Assembly (NCBI RefSeq): GCF_039595935.1
Contig: NZ_JBCNKR010000004.1
Span: 681,001 to 745,000, forward strand
DNA length: 64,000 nucleotides
Direction of reading: 5' to 3'
DNA from: Flavobacterium sp.
GTDB taxonomy: Bacteria; Bacteroidota; Bacteroidia; Flavobacteriales; Flavobacteriaceae
Shown in pieces: positions 24,513 to 33,337 of this stretch (positions within the stretch are counted from its first letter, which is position 1; each line of letters starts with the position of its first letter). The notes beneath the pieces are model-generated. The model was not told where the DNA came from, did not search any database, and saw only the letters and a list, made by a program, of their open reading frames with translations. The translations under genes and the position numbers were made by a program.

Positions 24513-24513
24513 C

Positions 24514-24536
24514 CTAACAGTGTTAAACAATTTAAT
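24514..24536 (+). promoter_or_regulatory. Candidate TetR operator 1 (autoregulatory)
   Basis: CTAACAGTGTTA followed by AACAATTTAAT. It is the first of five copies of one motif that appear only around this regulator, here covering the transcription start of the tetR gene. Confidence 0.7.
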
Positions 24537-24541
24537 ACTTA

Positions 24542-25141
24542 ATGAAAATGGCTAGTAAAGATCGAATTTTAAGACAAAAAGAAGAGACAAGAAGTAACAT
24601 TCTTGGGGCTGCTTATGACATCGTAAAAGAAGACGGCTGGAATGGTTTAAGTATGCGCAAAATTGCTGATAGAATCGAATATACTGCTCCTATCATTTAT
24701 GAATACTTTTCTAATAAAGATGCTATACTGACTGAATTAACTAGTCAGGGTTTTATTAAACTGGCAAAAGAATTAGAAAAGGCGAAAGCTAAATTTGAAA
24801 AACCTGAAGATCAATTAGAAGCCATGTGGATGGCTTATTGGGATTTTGCCTTTACAGATACTGAAATGTACCAGGTAATGTTTGGGGTTCAGATGAATTG
24901 TTGTTCGCAGCAATGTTCACTTTCAGATTCGCCTTATATGATGTTTACAGCTGTTATAGCTGAAGTCATGAAAGACAGTAATCCGGATCAGGAGATTATT
25001 AAACAAAAGTATTTTACTTTCTTCTCTATTATTCATGGTTTAATTGCCATCAATATTATAAACAGAAACGGAGCATTAGAAAGTATCAACAATCAAATTT
25101 TGAAGGATGCCATTGGCGGTATCATCAAATCAATACAATAA
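24542..25141 (+). CDS. TetR/AcrR family transcriptional regulator
   Basis: 199 residues. The N-terminal helix-turn-helix is clear ('TRSNILGAAYDIVKEDGWNG', 'LSMRKIADRIEYTAPIIYEY', 'FSNKDAILTEL'), followed by an all-helical ligand domain with a Cys-rich stretch 'QMNCCSQQCSLSD' (about residues 118-130) that could bind a metal or react with thiol-active compounds. The start could also be the ATG two codons on. It lies just upstream of the second efflux operon, and five copies of one motif flank it, so it most likely represses itself and that operon. Confidence 0.92.
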   Translation: MKMASKDRILRQKEETRSNILGAAYDIVKEDGWNGLSMRKIADRIEYTAPIIYEYFSNKDAILTELTSQGFIKLAKELEKAKAKFEKPEDQLEAMWMAYWDFAFTDTEMYQVMFGVQMNCCSQQCSLSDSPYMMFTAVIAEVMKDSNPDQEIIKQKYFTFFSIIHGLIAINIINRNGALESINNQILKDAIGGIIKSIQ

Positions 25142-25159
25142 AAAAATTTTCAATATCAC

Positions 25160-25183
25160 TTAACAGTGTAAAATGATTTAAGG
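25160..25183 (+). promoter_or_regulatory. Candidate TetR operator 2
   Basis: CTTAACAGTGTA followed by AAATGATTTAAG. It is in the space between the tetR stop codon and the efflux operon. Confidence 0.65.
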
Positions 25184-25215
25184 ATAACATAAAATCCTTT
25201 TTTTTGAAACAATTA

Positions 25216-25239
25216 CTTAACACTGTTAGAAAATTTAAT
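25216..25239 (+). promoter_or_regulatory. Candidate TetR operator 3
   Basis: CTTAACACTGTTA followed by GAAAATTTAAT, 56 bases after operator 2. Confidence 0.7.
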
Positions 25240-25269
25240 CTAAGTAATCCGAGTTTTTTTACTCTTTTA

Positions 25270-25293
25270 CTTAACAGTGATAAATAATTTAAT
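25270..25293 (+). promoter_or_regulatory. Candidate TetR operator 4
   Basis: CTTAACAGTGATA followed by AATAATTTAAT, 54 bases after operator 3. Confidence 0.7.
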
Positions 25294-25347
25294 ACCAATT
25301 TAAAAACACAACAAAAGAAGATTTAAAAGGAAGTTTGCGCTCTTTTA

Positions 25348-25371
25348 CTTAACAATGTTAGATAATTTAAT
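25348..25371 (+). promoter_or_regulatory. Candidate TetR operator 5
   Basis: CTTAACAATGTTA followed by GATAATTTAAT, 78 bases after operator 4 and just before the first possible start codon of the adaptor gene. Confidence 0.7.
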
Positions 25372-25450
25372 TTAATTAGATATGAATCCCGAGAATGTCA
25401 GAATACCCAAAATTTTTAAACGAGAAAATGTTCAACCAATTAAAACCATA

Positions 25451-26599
25451 ATGAAAATGAAAAATGTAATTATAACCAGTTTTATTCTGGCATTAGTACT
25501 AAGCAGCTGTGCCGATAAAAATCAAGGCCCTGCTGCTCCGCCACCTCCGGTTTTACCTGTGTTGGCTATTACAAGTGCAAATACTACTACAGACGCTGAA
25601 TATCCTGCCTCTATACAAGGAACTGTTGACGTTGAAATTCGTCCTCAGGTAAGCGGAAACCTAGATAGAATTTTTGTTGATGAAGGTGCTTATGTAAACA
25701 AAGGACAAACTTTATTCAAAATAAACGAACGTCCGTACCGTGAGCAGTTAAACAATGCATTGGCAAGTTTACACGCAGCCGAAGCAGCTTTAATCAACGC
25801 AAATTTAGAAGTAGATAAATTAACTCCTTTAGTTCAAAACAAAGTAGTTTCTGATTATCAGTTAAAAACAGCTAAAGCTTCACAAAAAATTGCTGCTGCA
25901 AATATTGAACAGGCAAAAGCTATGGTAGGTTCTGCTAAAATCAATTTAGGATACACTAATGTTACTGCTCCAGTAAGCGGATATATTGGAAGATTACCTA
26001 AAAAACAAGGAAGTTTAGTTTCTGCTTCTGATGTTGAGCCTTTAACTACTTTATCAGATGTTCACGAAGTATTTGCTTATTTCTCTTTAGGTGAAACTGA
26101 TTTCATCAACTTTAAAGAGCAATACGCCGGAACTTCTCTTGGTGATAAAATCAAAAAACTGCCTCCTGTTACTTTGATTTTAGCTGATAATAATGCTTAT
26201 CCGCAAACCGGAAAAATTGATATGGTAGACGGACAGTTTGATAAAACTACCGGAGCTATTACCATTAGAGCGACTTTCCCTAATAAAGGCGGTGTTTTAC
26301 GTTCAGGAAACACAGGAAGAATCCGTTTAGGGTTACAGCATGACGATGCGATTTTGGTTCCACAATCGGCTACAGTAGAAATGCAGGATAAAGTATTTGT
26401 TTTCACAGTAGGTAAAGACAACAAAGTAACCAAAATGCCAATCGTAGTTGCAGGTAAAAGCGGTACCAACTATTTAATTAAAGAAGGTGTAAAAACTGGC
26501 GACCAAATCGTACTAAGCGGAATTGACAAACTTCAGGACGGACAAGCAATTCAGCCTGAAAAATCAACCAAAGTTGCCGAAGTAACTAATAAAAAATAA
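25451..26599 (+). CDS. Efflux RND periplasmic adaptor (AcrA-like lipoprotein)
   Basis: 382 residues from the chosen ATG, giving a standard lipoprotein signal 'KMKNVIITSFILALVLSSC' (Cys20). An in-frame ATG at 25382 would add 23 charged residues before it and is less likely. Then comes a proline-rich linker, a lipoyl half-motif ('GNLDRIFVDEGAYVNKGQTLFKI'), an alpha-helical hairpin (about 95-155), the second lipoyl half ('TNVTAPVSGYIGRLPKKQGS') and beta-barrel/MP domains. It belongs to the AcrA/MexA type and works with the pump and channel downstream. Confidence 0.92.
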   Translation: MKMKNVIITSFILALVLSSCADKNQGPAAPPPPVLPVLAITSANTTTDAEYPASIQGTVDVEIRPQVSGNLDRIFVDEGAYVNKGQTLFKINERPYREQLNNALASLHAAEAALINANLEVDKLTPLVQNKVVSDYQLKTAKASQKIAAANIEQAKAMVGSAKINLGYTNVTAPVSGYIGRLPKKQGSLVSASDVEPLTTLSDVHEVFAYFSLGETDFINFKEQYAGTSLGDKIKKLPPVTLILADNNAYPQTGKIDMVDGQFDKTTGAITIRATFPNKGGVLRSGNTGRIRLGLQHDDAILVPQSATVEMQDKVFVFTVGKDNKVTKMPIVVAGKSGTNYLIKEGVKTGDQIVLSGIDKLQDGQAIQPEKSTKVAEVTNKK

Positions 26600-26611
26600 T
26601 TCTAAAACACA

Positions 26612-29600
26612 ATGTTCAAAATATTTATACAAAGACCTGTACTGGCAACCGTAATTTCCATTTTATTGGTAATTCTGGGAGTATTAGGTTTAACTAAACT
26701 GCCTTTACAACAGTTTCCTGATATTGCGCCACCATCGGTTTTGGTAACGGCGGTATATCCTGGAGCCAACGCAGAAACGGTTTTACGTTCTGTGGCACCT
26801 TCTCTGGAAGAATCTATAAATGGTGTAGAAAACATGACATATATGAGTTCTACTGCCAGTAACGACGGTACTTTGGCTATTACCGTTTTCTTTAAACTGG
26901 GTACAGATGCTGACCAGGCTGCTGTAAACGTTCAAAACCGTGTTGCTCAAGCAACCAGCCAGCTTCCTGCCGAAGTTGTGCAGCAAGGTGTAATTACAGC
27001 TAAACAGCAAAACTCTTTCATCATGGCAATTGGTATGTATACCGATGATGAAGCAAAATACGATCAGACATTTGTTGCCAACTATGCACAGATCAATATT
27101 ATTCCGGAGTTAAAACGTATTCCGGGTGTGGGTTCTGCCAGTATTTTTGGTGGTGTAAAAGACTACTCTATGCGTGTATGGTTAAATCCAACACAAATGT
27201 CAACTTATAAAGTGACTCCAAATGAAGTTATGGCTGCCATTCAGGACAAAAGTTTGGAAGCGGCTCCGGGTAAATTTGGAGAAAGAAGTAAAGAAGTTTT
27301 TGAATACGTTATTAAATATAAAGGGAAATTAACTAAACCTGAAGATTATGAAAATATTGCTATACGTTCTAATGCAGATGGTTCAGTACTTCGCTTAAAA
27401 GATGTGGCACGAGTAGAACTTGGAGCTTACTCTTATAACAGTTTAACTCGTTTAAATGGTAAAAAAGGAATTGTAATCGGGGTTATCCAGTTAGCAGGAT
27501 CTAACTCAAATGATATTCAGATTGCCATTAATAAGATGATGGAAAAAGCTTCTAAAGATTTTCCAACAGGTATAAAACACAATATTTTCTATAGTACAAA
27601 AGTATCTCTTGACCAGTCTATCGAACAAGTTGAGCATACTTTACTAGAAGCTTTTATACTGGTATTTATTGTAGTATTTATATTCCTGCAAGATTTTAGA
27701 TCAACATTGATCCCGGCTATTGCTGTACCTGTAGCAATTTTAGGAACGTTCTTCTTCATGCAGTTATTCGGATTCTCGATCAACCTTTTAACACTTTTCG
27801 CATTAATTCTGGCGATTGGTATTGTGGTCGATGATGCCATTGTGGTGGTCGAAGCCGTGCATGCGAAAATGGAGCACAAACGTTTGTCTCCAAAAATCGC
27901 AACCCATGAAGCAATGCACGAAATAACGGGTGCTATTATCTCGATTACGCTGGTAATGGCTGCTGTATTCCTGCCGGTTGGTTTTATGGAAGGCTCAACA
28001 GGAGTTTTCTACCGTCAGTTTGCCTTTACAATGGCAATTGCAATTGTAATTTCGGCTGTAAATGCCTTAACATTAAGTCCGGCGCTTGCTGCGTTATTCT
28101 TAAAAGACAATCACGGATCTCACGATCACGATGCGCCTTACGAGAAAAAAGGATTTAAAGAAAAATTCTTTAGTGCTTTTAACAGCAGTTTTGAATCGCT
28201 TACCAACCGTTATATTGGCGGAATTAAATTCTTAATCAGAAAAAAATGGTTGAGTTTAGGCGGATTGGCAGTAATCACAATTGCTACAATTGTAATGGTA
28301 AAAACAACTCCTGCAGGGTTTATTCCAACAGAAGATCAGGGATTTATTGCGATTGCAGTAAATACACCATCTGGAACATCTTTAGACGGAACTCAAAAAG
28401 TTATGACTGAAGCTGAAAATACTTTAAAAGCATTAGACGCTTCACGATTTGTAACCGCAATTTCTGGTTTCAACTTATTGACGAACTCTACAAGTCCATC
28501 TTCTGCGGTTGTATTCGTATTGCTGAAACCAAACGAAGAACGCGGGGAAGTAAAAAATATTGACGAAATCATGAATCAGGTTCGTGGCAAACTGGGCGCT
28601 ATTTCTGGCGGAAGTTTCTTCGTATTCAGTTTCCCAACTGTTCCCGGATTTAGTAACGTTGAGGCTTTAGATTTAGTTCTTCAGGATAAAACCGGAGGAA
28701 AACTGGATAAATTCAGCGGCATTTCTCAGGAATTTATCGGAGCATTAATGAAACGTCCTGAAATTGCAGTAGCTTTTACAAGTTTCAAAGCCGATTATCC
28801 TCAATTACAATTGGAAATCAATGATGAAAAAGCAAACCAATTAGGTGTAAATGTAAAAGATATTTTGCAGACTATGCAGGCTTATTTTGGTAGTGCGCAG
28901 GCATCTGATTTCAACAGATTTGGTAAATATTACCGAGTTGTAGTTCAGGCTGATATTCAGGACAGAGCTGATCCTACAGCAATCGACAGAGTGTTTGTAA
29001 AAAACAAAACCGGCGAAATGGTGCCAATAAATACTTTAGTAAAACTAACTCGTATTTATGGTTCAGAAACCGCTTCAAGATACAATTTATTTAACTCAAT
29101 TTCTATTAATGCCATTCCGAAACCAGGATTTAGTTCAGGAGATGCTATTAAAGCAATTGAAGAAGTAGCAGCACAACAATTGCCTGCAGGTTACGGGTAT
29201 GAATTCTCGGGCCAGACTCGTGAGGAGATTTCGTCTGGAGGACAATCTGCAACTATATTCTTACTGTGTTTGATATTCGTTTATTTCTTACTTGCTGCAC
29301 AGTACGAAAGTTACATTTTGCCTTTGGCAGTAATCTTATCAATCCCTGCAGGTATTTTTGGAGTATTCGCCGCTATTGGTTTAACTGGAATTGAAAACAA
29401 CATTTATGTACAAGTTGCACTTGTCATGCTTATTGGACTTCTTGCCAAAAATGCCATTTTGATTGTCGAGTTTGCGGCACAAAAAAGAAGATCAGGTCAG
29501 GCGTTAGTCAGAGCTTCTATAGATGCAGCAAAACTACGTTTACGACCAATTATCATGACGTCTCTTGCTTTTGTGGTTGGTTTAGTACCTATGATGAGTG

Positions 29601-29776
29601 CCAAAGGTCCATCTGCACAAGGTAACCACTCTATTAGTATTGGGGCAGCCGGAGGAATGGTTTCAGGAGTAATTCTAGGTTTGTTTATCATTCCTGTTTT
29701 ATTCATCATCTTCCAGCATTTACAAGAAAAGGTTTCTGGAAAACCAGTTGCCGTAATTCATAACGAAGAAAAATAA
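26612..29776 (+). CDS. RND multidrug efflux pump, AcrB/HAE1 type
   Basis: 1054 residues, normal for AcrB homologues. Start 'MFKIFIQRPVLATVISILLVILG' is TM1. 'LPLQQFPDIAPPSVLVTAVYPGA' leads into the porter domain, and TM4 has 'ALILAIGIVVDDAIVVVEAV' with the proton-relay Asp-Asp pair. TM7-12 are complete, ending 'GGMVSGVILGLFIIPVLFIIF'. It exports drugs or similar amphiphiles using the proton gradient. It is the second of four genes in a TetR-linked operon. Confidence 0.95.
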   Translation: MFKIFIQRPVLATVISILLVILGVLGLTKLPLQQFPDIAPPSVLVTAVYPGANAETVLRSVAPSLEESINGVENMTYMSSTASNDGTLAITVFFKLGTDADQAAVNVQNRVAQATSQLPAEVVQQGVITAKQQNSFIMAIGMYTDDEAKYDQTFVANYAQINIIPELKRIPGVGSASIFGGVKDYSMRVWLNPTQMSTYKVTPNEVMAAIQDKSLEAAPGKFGERSKEVFEYVIKYKGKLTKPEDYENIAIRSNADGSVLRLKDVARVELGAYSYNSLTRLNGKKGIVIGVIQLAGSNSNDIQIAINKMMEKASKDFPTGIKHNIFYSTKVSLDQSIEQVEHTLLEAFILVFIVVFIFLQDFRSTLIPAIAVPVAILGTFFFMQLFGFSINLLTLFALILAIGIVVDDAIVVVEAVHAKMEHKRLSPKIATHEAMHEITGAIISITLVMAAVFLPVGFMEGSTGVFYRQFAFTMAIAIVISAVNALTLSPALAALFLKDNHGSHDHDAPYEKKGFKEKFFSAFNSSFESLTNRYIGGIKFLIRKKWLSLGGLAVITIATIVMVKTTPAGFIPTEDQGFIAIAVNTPSGTSLDGTQKVMTEAENTLKALDASRFVTAISGFNLLTNSTSPSSAVVFVLLKPNEERGEVKNIDEIMNQVRGKLGAISGGSFFVFSFPTVPGFSNVEALDLVLQDKTGGKLDKFSGISQEFIGALMKRPEIAVAFTSFKADYPQLQLEINDEKANQLGVNVKDILQTMQAYFGSAQASDFNRFGKYYRVVVQADIQDRADPTAIDRVFVKNKTGEMVPINTLVKLTRIYGSETASRYNLFNSISINAIPKPGFSSGDAIKAIEEVAAQQLPAGYGYEFSGQTREEISSGGQSATIFLLCLIFVYFLLAAQYESYILPLAVILSIPAGIFGVFAAIGLTGIENNIYVQVALVMLIGLLAKNAILIVEFAAQKRRSGQALVRASIDAAKLRLRPIIMTSLAFVVGLVPMMSAKGPSAQGNHSISIGAAGGMVSGVILGLFIIPVLFIIFQHLQEKVSGKPVAVIHNEEK

Positions 29777-29779
29777 TAA

Positions 29780-29896
29780 ATGGAAAACTATATAACCACA
29801 GCCTTAGTAGCCATTATAATTGGCATAGCTTATATATCGTACAGAATCTCGAAAGATCTTGAAAACAGACAAGATACTTGTACAGAAATTAAATAA
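29780..29896 (+). CDS. 38-residue single-TM protein inside the efflux operon
   Basis: ATG GAA AAC TAT ... AAA TAA encodes 38 residues: a hydrophobic segment at about 5-21 ('ITTALVAIIIGIAYISY'), then a basic/acidic tail 'RISKDLENRQDTCTEIK'. It begins three bases after the pump stop codon and ends eight bases before the channel gene, filling the gap exactly. Positive charges after the segment predict a cytosolic C-terminus. E. coli AcrZ is a small membrane helix that binds AcrB; similar size and context make an analogous role possible, but no sequence similarity is claimed. Confidence 0.6.
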   Translation: MENYITTALVAIIIGIAYISYRISKDLENRQDTCTEIK

Positions 29897-29904
29897 AAAG
29901 ACTA

Positions 29905-31323
29905 ATGAAAAATCATATAACCAAAATCGTGACCTTCGCCATTCTGATCACGACCTTAATATCCTGTAAAGTTTCGAAGGATATTGAAACTCCAAAAGAT
30001 GCATTTCCTGAAAATTTCAGGAATGCATCAACTTCGAGTGATACAACAAGTATTGCTGATGTGGAGTGGAAAAACTTCTTTACAGAAAAAGATATTATAA
30101 AATTAATAGACAGTGCCGTTGCCAAAAACAACGATCTGTTGATTGCCGAAAAAAACATTGAAATTGCGCAATACCGTTTTACACAATCAAAATGGGGAAA
30201 TGTACCTCAGGTTAATTTATTTGTAAACGCAAGTACAAGCAATCCGTCTGATAATAGTTTTACAGGATTAAACCTGAATCAGGCGATTGGAGCAAAACAT
30301 ATTGATGATTATTCTGCAGGCGCTTCACTTTCGTGGGAAGCTGATATTTGGGGGAAAATCAAAAACCAGAAGAAAGGTGCTTATGCAGGATATCTTCAAT
30401 CAGCCGAAGTAAAAAAAGCTTTGCAGACCAATATTGTAGCCAATGTTTCAAGAGGATATTATAACCTTTTGATGCTTGATGCTCAATTGGATATTGCCAG
30501 ACAAAATCTAAAATTAAATGATAGTACAACCAATATTATCAAATTAAAATACGATGCGGGTCAGGTAAGTACTTTAGCAATTCAACAATCAGAAGCACAA
30601 AAATTAAACGCAGCACAATTGATTCCGTTATTGGAACAAAATATTGCCATTCAGGAAAATGCATTGAGCGTTTTAACGGGTTCTTTCCCAAATGCAAAAG
30701 AAAGATCTGTTAAACTGAGTGAAATTGAAGTAAAACAAAATACTTCAATAGGAATTCCTTCTTCTTTAGTAAGCAGAAGACCTGATGTAAAAAGTGCCGA
30801 ATTGGCTCTTAAAGCTGCCAACGCAAATGTCGGTATCACGAAAGCGGATTTATACCCAGCTCTCAGAATTACGGCTCAAGGCGGCGTTAACTCTTTTGAA
30901 ACCAGCAATTGGTTCAATATTCCAGCTTCATTATTCGGAACCGTTGCAGGTGGTTTAACACAGCCTCTTTTAAACAATAAAAGAGTTAGAACGCAATATA
31001 ATATTGCAGTTGCTGAAAGAGAAAAAGCAGTTTTAGCTTTTAGACAATCCGTTTTGGTTGCGGTAAGCGAAGTTTCGGATGCTTTGGTTAAAGTTGAGAA
31101 ATTACAACAGCAGGAAACTTTCTTAAAAGAAAAAGTAAAAACATTACAACAGGCAATTAAAAACTCTAATCTGCTTTTCAAAAACGGTATGGCAGAATAC
31201 TTAGAAGTTTTAACCGCTCAGGCTAACTTATTACAAAGCGAACTGGAGCTTGCCGATATTAAAAGACAACAACTCACAGCCAACACAGATCTATACCGTG
31301 CTCTGGGCGGCGGCTGGAAATAA
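29905..31323 (+). CDS. NodT-type outer-membrane efflux lipoprotein (TolC family)
   Basis: 472 residues with a lipoprotein signal ('FAILITTLISC', Cys21). The opening 'DVEWKNFFTEKDIIKLIDSAVAKNNDLLIAEKNIEIAQ' (landmark), the 'SRRPDVKSAELALKAANANVGITKADLYP' region and the end 'DLYRALGGGWK' are diagnostic of RND outer-membrane factors. It forms the outer duct for the pump encoded two genes earlier and closes the operon before a strong terminator. Confidence 0.95.
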   Translation: MKNHITKIVTFAILITTLISCKVSKDIETPKDAFPENFRNASTSSDTTSIADVEWKNFFTEKDIIKLIDSAVAKNNDLLIAEKNIEIAQYRFTQSKWGNVPQVNLFVNASTSNPSDNSFTGLNLNQAIGAKHIDDYSAGASLSWEADIWGKIKNQKKGAYAGYLQSAEVKKALQTNIVANVSRGYYNLLMLDAQLDIARQNLKLNDSTTNIIKLKYDAGQVSTLAIQQSEAQKLNAAQLIPLLEQNIAIQENALSVLTGSFPNAKERSVKLSEIEVKQNTSIGIPSSLVSRRPDVKSAELALKAANANVGITKADLYPALRITAQGGVNSFETSNWFNIPASLFGTVAGGLTQPLLNNKRVRTQYNIAVAEREKAVLAFRQSVLVAVSEVSDALVKVEKLQQQETFLKEKVKTLQQAIKNSNLLFKNGMAEYLEVLTAQANLLQSELELADIKRQQLTANTDLYRALGGGWK

Positions 31324-31362
31324 TACCCATTACAGTTAATTATTTATTTTTTGAGAGGAAAG

Positions 31363-31394
31363 CGCTGTGAAACTTCGGTTTCATGGCGTTTTTT
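31363..31394 (+). terminator. Strong terminator of the second efflux operon
   Basis: An 11-bp stem CGCTGTGAAAC / GTTTCATGGCG with a TTCG tetraloop and a run of six Ts. Confidence 0.9.
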
Positions 31395-31718
31395 AGTTTT
31401 GGCTGTTATGGCACGCGGATGATACTGATTCGCTTTGCGAAAACGCGGATTTATGCGGATTTTTGTCATTGCGAAGAACAAAGCAATCTCATTTACTAAT
31501 TAAAGTTTAAAATATTCTGTGTTCTCATCTCACAGAAGGTCTTCGACTTCGCTCAGACTGACAAACATTATTAATAACATATTTACCACAATCTTGTCAT
31601 CCTGAGGAACGAAGGATCTCCGCAAGAAACTCCACAAAGAAAATCTTCAATCTTAATAAAACTTATTACAATAAAAATTCGTGAAAATTTGTGAAATTCG
31701 TGGCAAAAACTTTCAATC
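31395..31718. repeat. Spacer with fragments of dispersed palindromic repeats
   Basis: No gene. CTTCGACTTCGCTCAG near 31541 and GTCATCCTGAGGAACGAAGG near 31596 belong to the repeat family of 2.5, 3.8 and 33.3 kb. Other parts (GTCATTGCGAAGAACAAAGC near 31466) look like further fragments. Confidence 0.65.
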
Positions 31719-32324
31719 ATGACTTTCAACAAAGAAATATACCTCAACAATCTAAAACAAACCATTGAAAGCTATTACCCTATTTCCGATAAATCCTGGA
31801 AACTGATTGAAAGTATCACCGAATTTCAGACTTTTAAAAAAGGGGAAATATTACTCCAAAACGGAGAAATTGCCAAGAATCTTCATTTTATTGGTAAAGG
31901 AATCATCAGAACTTTTATTACAGACGAACTTGGGAATTTTTACAACAAAAATCTTTTTCTCGAAAATACTCTGGCCGGATCAAAAGTTTCATTGATGCTG
32001 CAAACGCCTTCAAACTTTACAATTGAAGCCTTAGAAGATTGTATTATCATCAACCTCAATTACAAAAAATATATTGAGCTGATTAATCAAAATGACGATC
32101 TCAAAAACTTTTATATCACCCATTTAGAGAAAAACTGGATTATCGAAAAAGAACAAAGAGAAGTCGCGCTCGTTATGCAGAATGCAACAGAAAGATATTT
32201 AAAACTTCTTGAAAAAAATCCGGGAATTGCCGATAGAGTTCCGTTACTGCATATCGCATCGCATTTAGGCATTACACCAACTCAGTTAAGCCGAATCAGA
32301 AAAAATCTTGAAAAAGATTTGTAA
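31719..32324 (+). CDS. Crp/Fnr family transcriptional regulator
   Basis: 201 residues. An N-terminal cyclic-nucleotide-binding jelly roll (about 20-125: 'FKKGEILLQNGEIAKNLHFIGKGIIR') lacks the Arg-Ser cAMP pocket of E. coli CRP. A C-terminal winged helix follows ('IASHLGITPTQLSRIRKNL'). This Bacteroidota branch is common and its effector is usually unknown. It stands alone before a GNAT gene. Confidence 0.9.
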   Translation: MTFNKEIYLNNLKQTIESYYPISDKSWKLIESITEFQTFKKGEILLQNGEIAKNLHFIGKGIIRTFITDELGNFYNKNLFLENTLAGSKVSLMLQTPSNFTIEALEDCIIINLNYKKYIELINQNDDLKNFYITHLEKNWIIEKEQREVALVMQNATERYLKLLEKNPGIADRVPLLHIASHLGITPTQLSRIRKNLEKDL

Positions 32325-32361
32325 ATCAACATATGTAAAGGCTTTCCTTAAAAACTCCATT

Positions 32362-32369
32362 TACCTTTG
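32362..32369 (+). promoter_or_regulatory. Promoter -7 box of the GNAT gene
   Basis: TACCTTTG matches TAnnTTTG and lies 27 bases before the ATG at 32396, so the GNAT gene has its own promoter. Confidence 0.5.
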
Positions 32370-32395
32370 CTTGTATAATTAATTCAGCATTTACA

Positions 32396-33127
32396 ATGAA
32401 CAAAATAGATCTTATTAAAGACAATATCGATAATTTAACCTCTTTGTGGAAAACCGCCGCCACTCCTCTCCTTTCTTATCATAAAACTGATTTTTTAGAA
32501 TTTTCTCAAATAAAAAATGCAGGCTGGCCCAACAGATTATGGTTTAGAAAAGATATCACTGCCGAAAATCTTCCGTTGATTCTGGAAACGATCGAAAAAA
32601 ATCCCGGTTTAGTGGTTCCGTATTGGGATGTTTTTGGAAGTAATTCTAATGAAATTTTTGAAAAAAACGGATTTGTCATTCGAAATAAATTAACCGCTAT
32701 GGCTTTGAAACTTGGTGACAAATTTACACTCCAAAACCATCTTACGTTTAAAAGAGTTTTAAATGAAGAAGATGCCAAAATCTGGTCAGATATTTATCCG
32801 TTATCATTTAATTATGTAATCGGTAAAGAAACATTGGTTCATAATTATGAGAATGTAAAATATTTTTTGGTTCATTTTGAAGAAAAACCAATTGGAACAC
32901 TGGCACTTTTTCAAACCGGAAAAACAATGGGAATTCACGGCTTGGGCGTGATTCCGGAAATGCGTAAAAAAGGTTTAGCCGAAGAAATCATGAAATTCGG
33001 AATCAACCAAGCGATTGATGAAAACTGCGAATATGCTCAATTACAAGCTTCAGATTTAGGAAAAGGAATTTATACCAGATTAGGTTTTGAAGATTTGTTT
33101 GTGATTACGAATTACCAGCTTACTTAA
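32396..33127 (+). CDS. GNAT family N-acetyltransferase
   Basis: 243 residues. The C-terminal half is the GNAT fold: 'KPIGTLALFQTGKTMGIHGLGVIPEMRKKGLAEEIM' (landmark) includes the acetyl-CoA loop 'VIPEMRKKGLAEEIM' (R/Q-x-x-G-x-G/A), and 'YAQLQASDLGKGIYTRLGFE' is the final motif. The N-terminal 120 residues are a diverged companion domain. The substrate is unknown. Confidence 0.85.
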   Translation: MNKIDLIKDNIDNLTSLWKTAATPLLSYHKTDFLEFSQIKNAGWPNRLWFRKDITAENLPLILETIEKNPGLVVPYWDVFGSNSNEIFEKNGFVIRNKLTAMALKLGDKFTLQNHLTFKRVLNEEDAKIWSDIYPLSFNYVIGKETLVHNYENVKYFLVHFEEKPIGTLALFQTGKTMGIHGLGVIPEMRKKGLAEEIMKFGINQAIDENCEYAQLQASDLGKGIYTRLGFEDLFVITNYQLT

Positions 33128-33168
33128 ATTCCAAATTTTAAAATCCAAATTCCAAATTATTACGATAG

Positions 33169-33201
33169 ACCTTTGTCAAAGTTTGAAACTTTGACAAAGG
33201 T
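33169..33201. terminator. Hairpin terminator
   Basis: ACCTTTGTCAAAGTTT and its exact reverse complement surround a G, followed by a T-rich stretch. It lies 42 bases after the GNAT stop codon. Confidence 0.75.
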
Positions 33202-33236
33202 ATTTTATCCCAGCTTTCAATTTTGTCATATTTTTT

Positions 33237-33337
33237 GTCATCCTGACGGAGGAAGGATCTTTGCAAGAAACTCTTCAATCAGGATAGACAATCTTTCTTG
33301 AATTACTAATGAAGATTCTTCGTTCCTCAGAATGACA
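33237..33337. repeat. Imperfect palindromic dispersed repeat
   Basis: GTCATCCTGACGGAGGAAGG at the left pairs with CTTCGTTCCTCAGAATGAC at the right. It is a member of the family at 2.5, 3.8 and 31.6 kb. The remainder of the spacer to 33496 holds AAATCTAAAATCT-type low-complexity sequence and the next promoter. Confidence 0.75.

Larger units (their letters stand above)
24032..24541. other. Spacer with a palindromic element and the tetR promoter
   Basis: No convincing gene is present. It contains the second MITE-like element (24081-24194), a TCCC..GGGA imperfect palindrome near 24267-24284, and a promoter plus operator for the TetR gene at the right end. Confidence 0.65.

Noticed and set aside
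25382..25450. Upstream ATG of the second adaptor gene
   Set aside because: It would add 23 charged residues before a complete lipoprotein signal. It cannot be fully excluded because it is a true ATG in frame.
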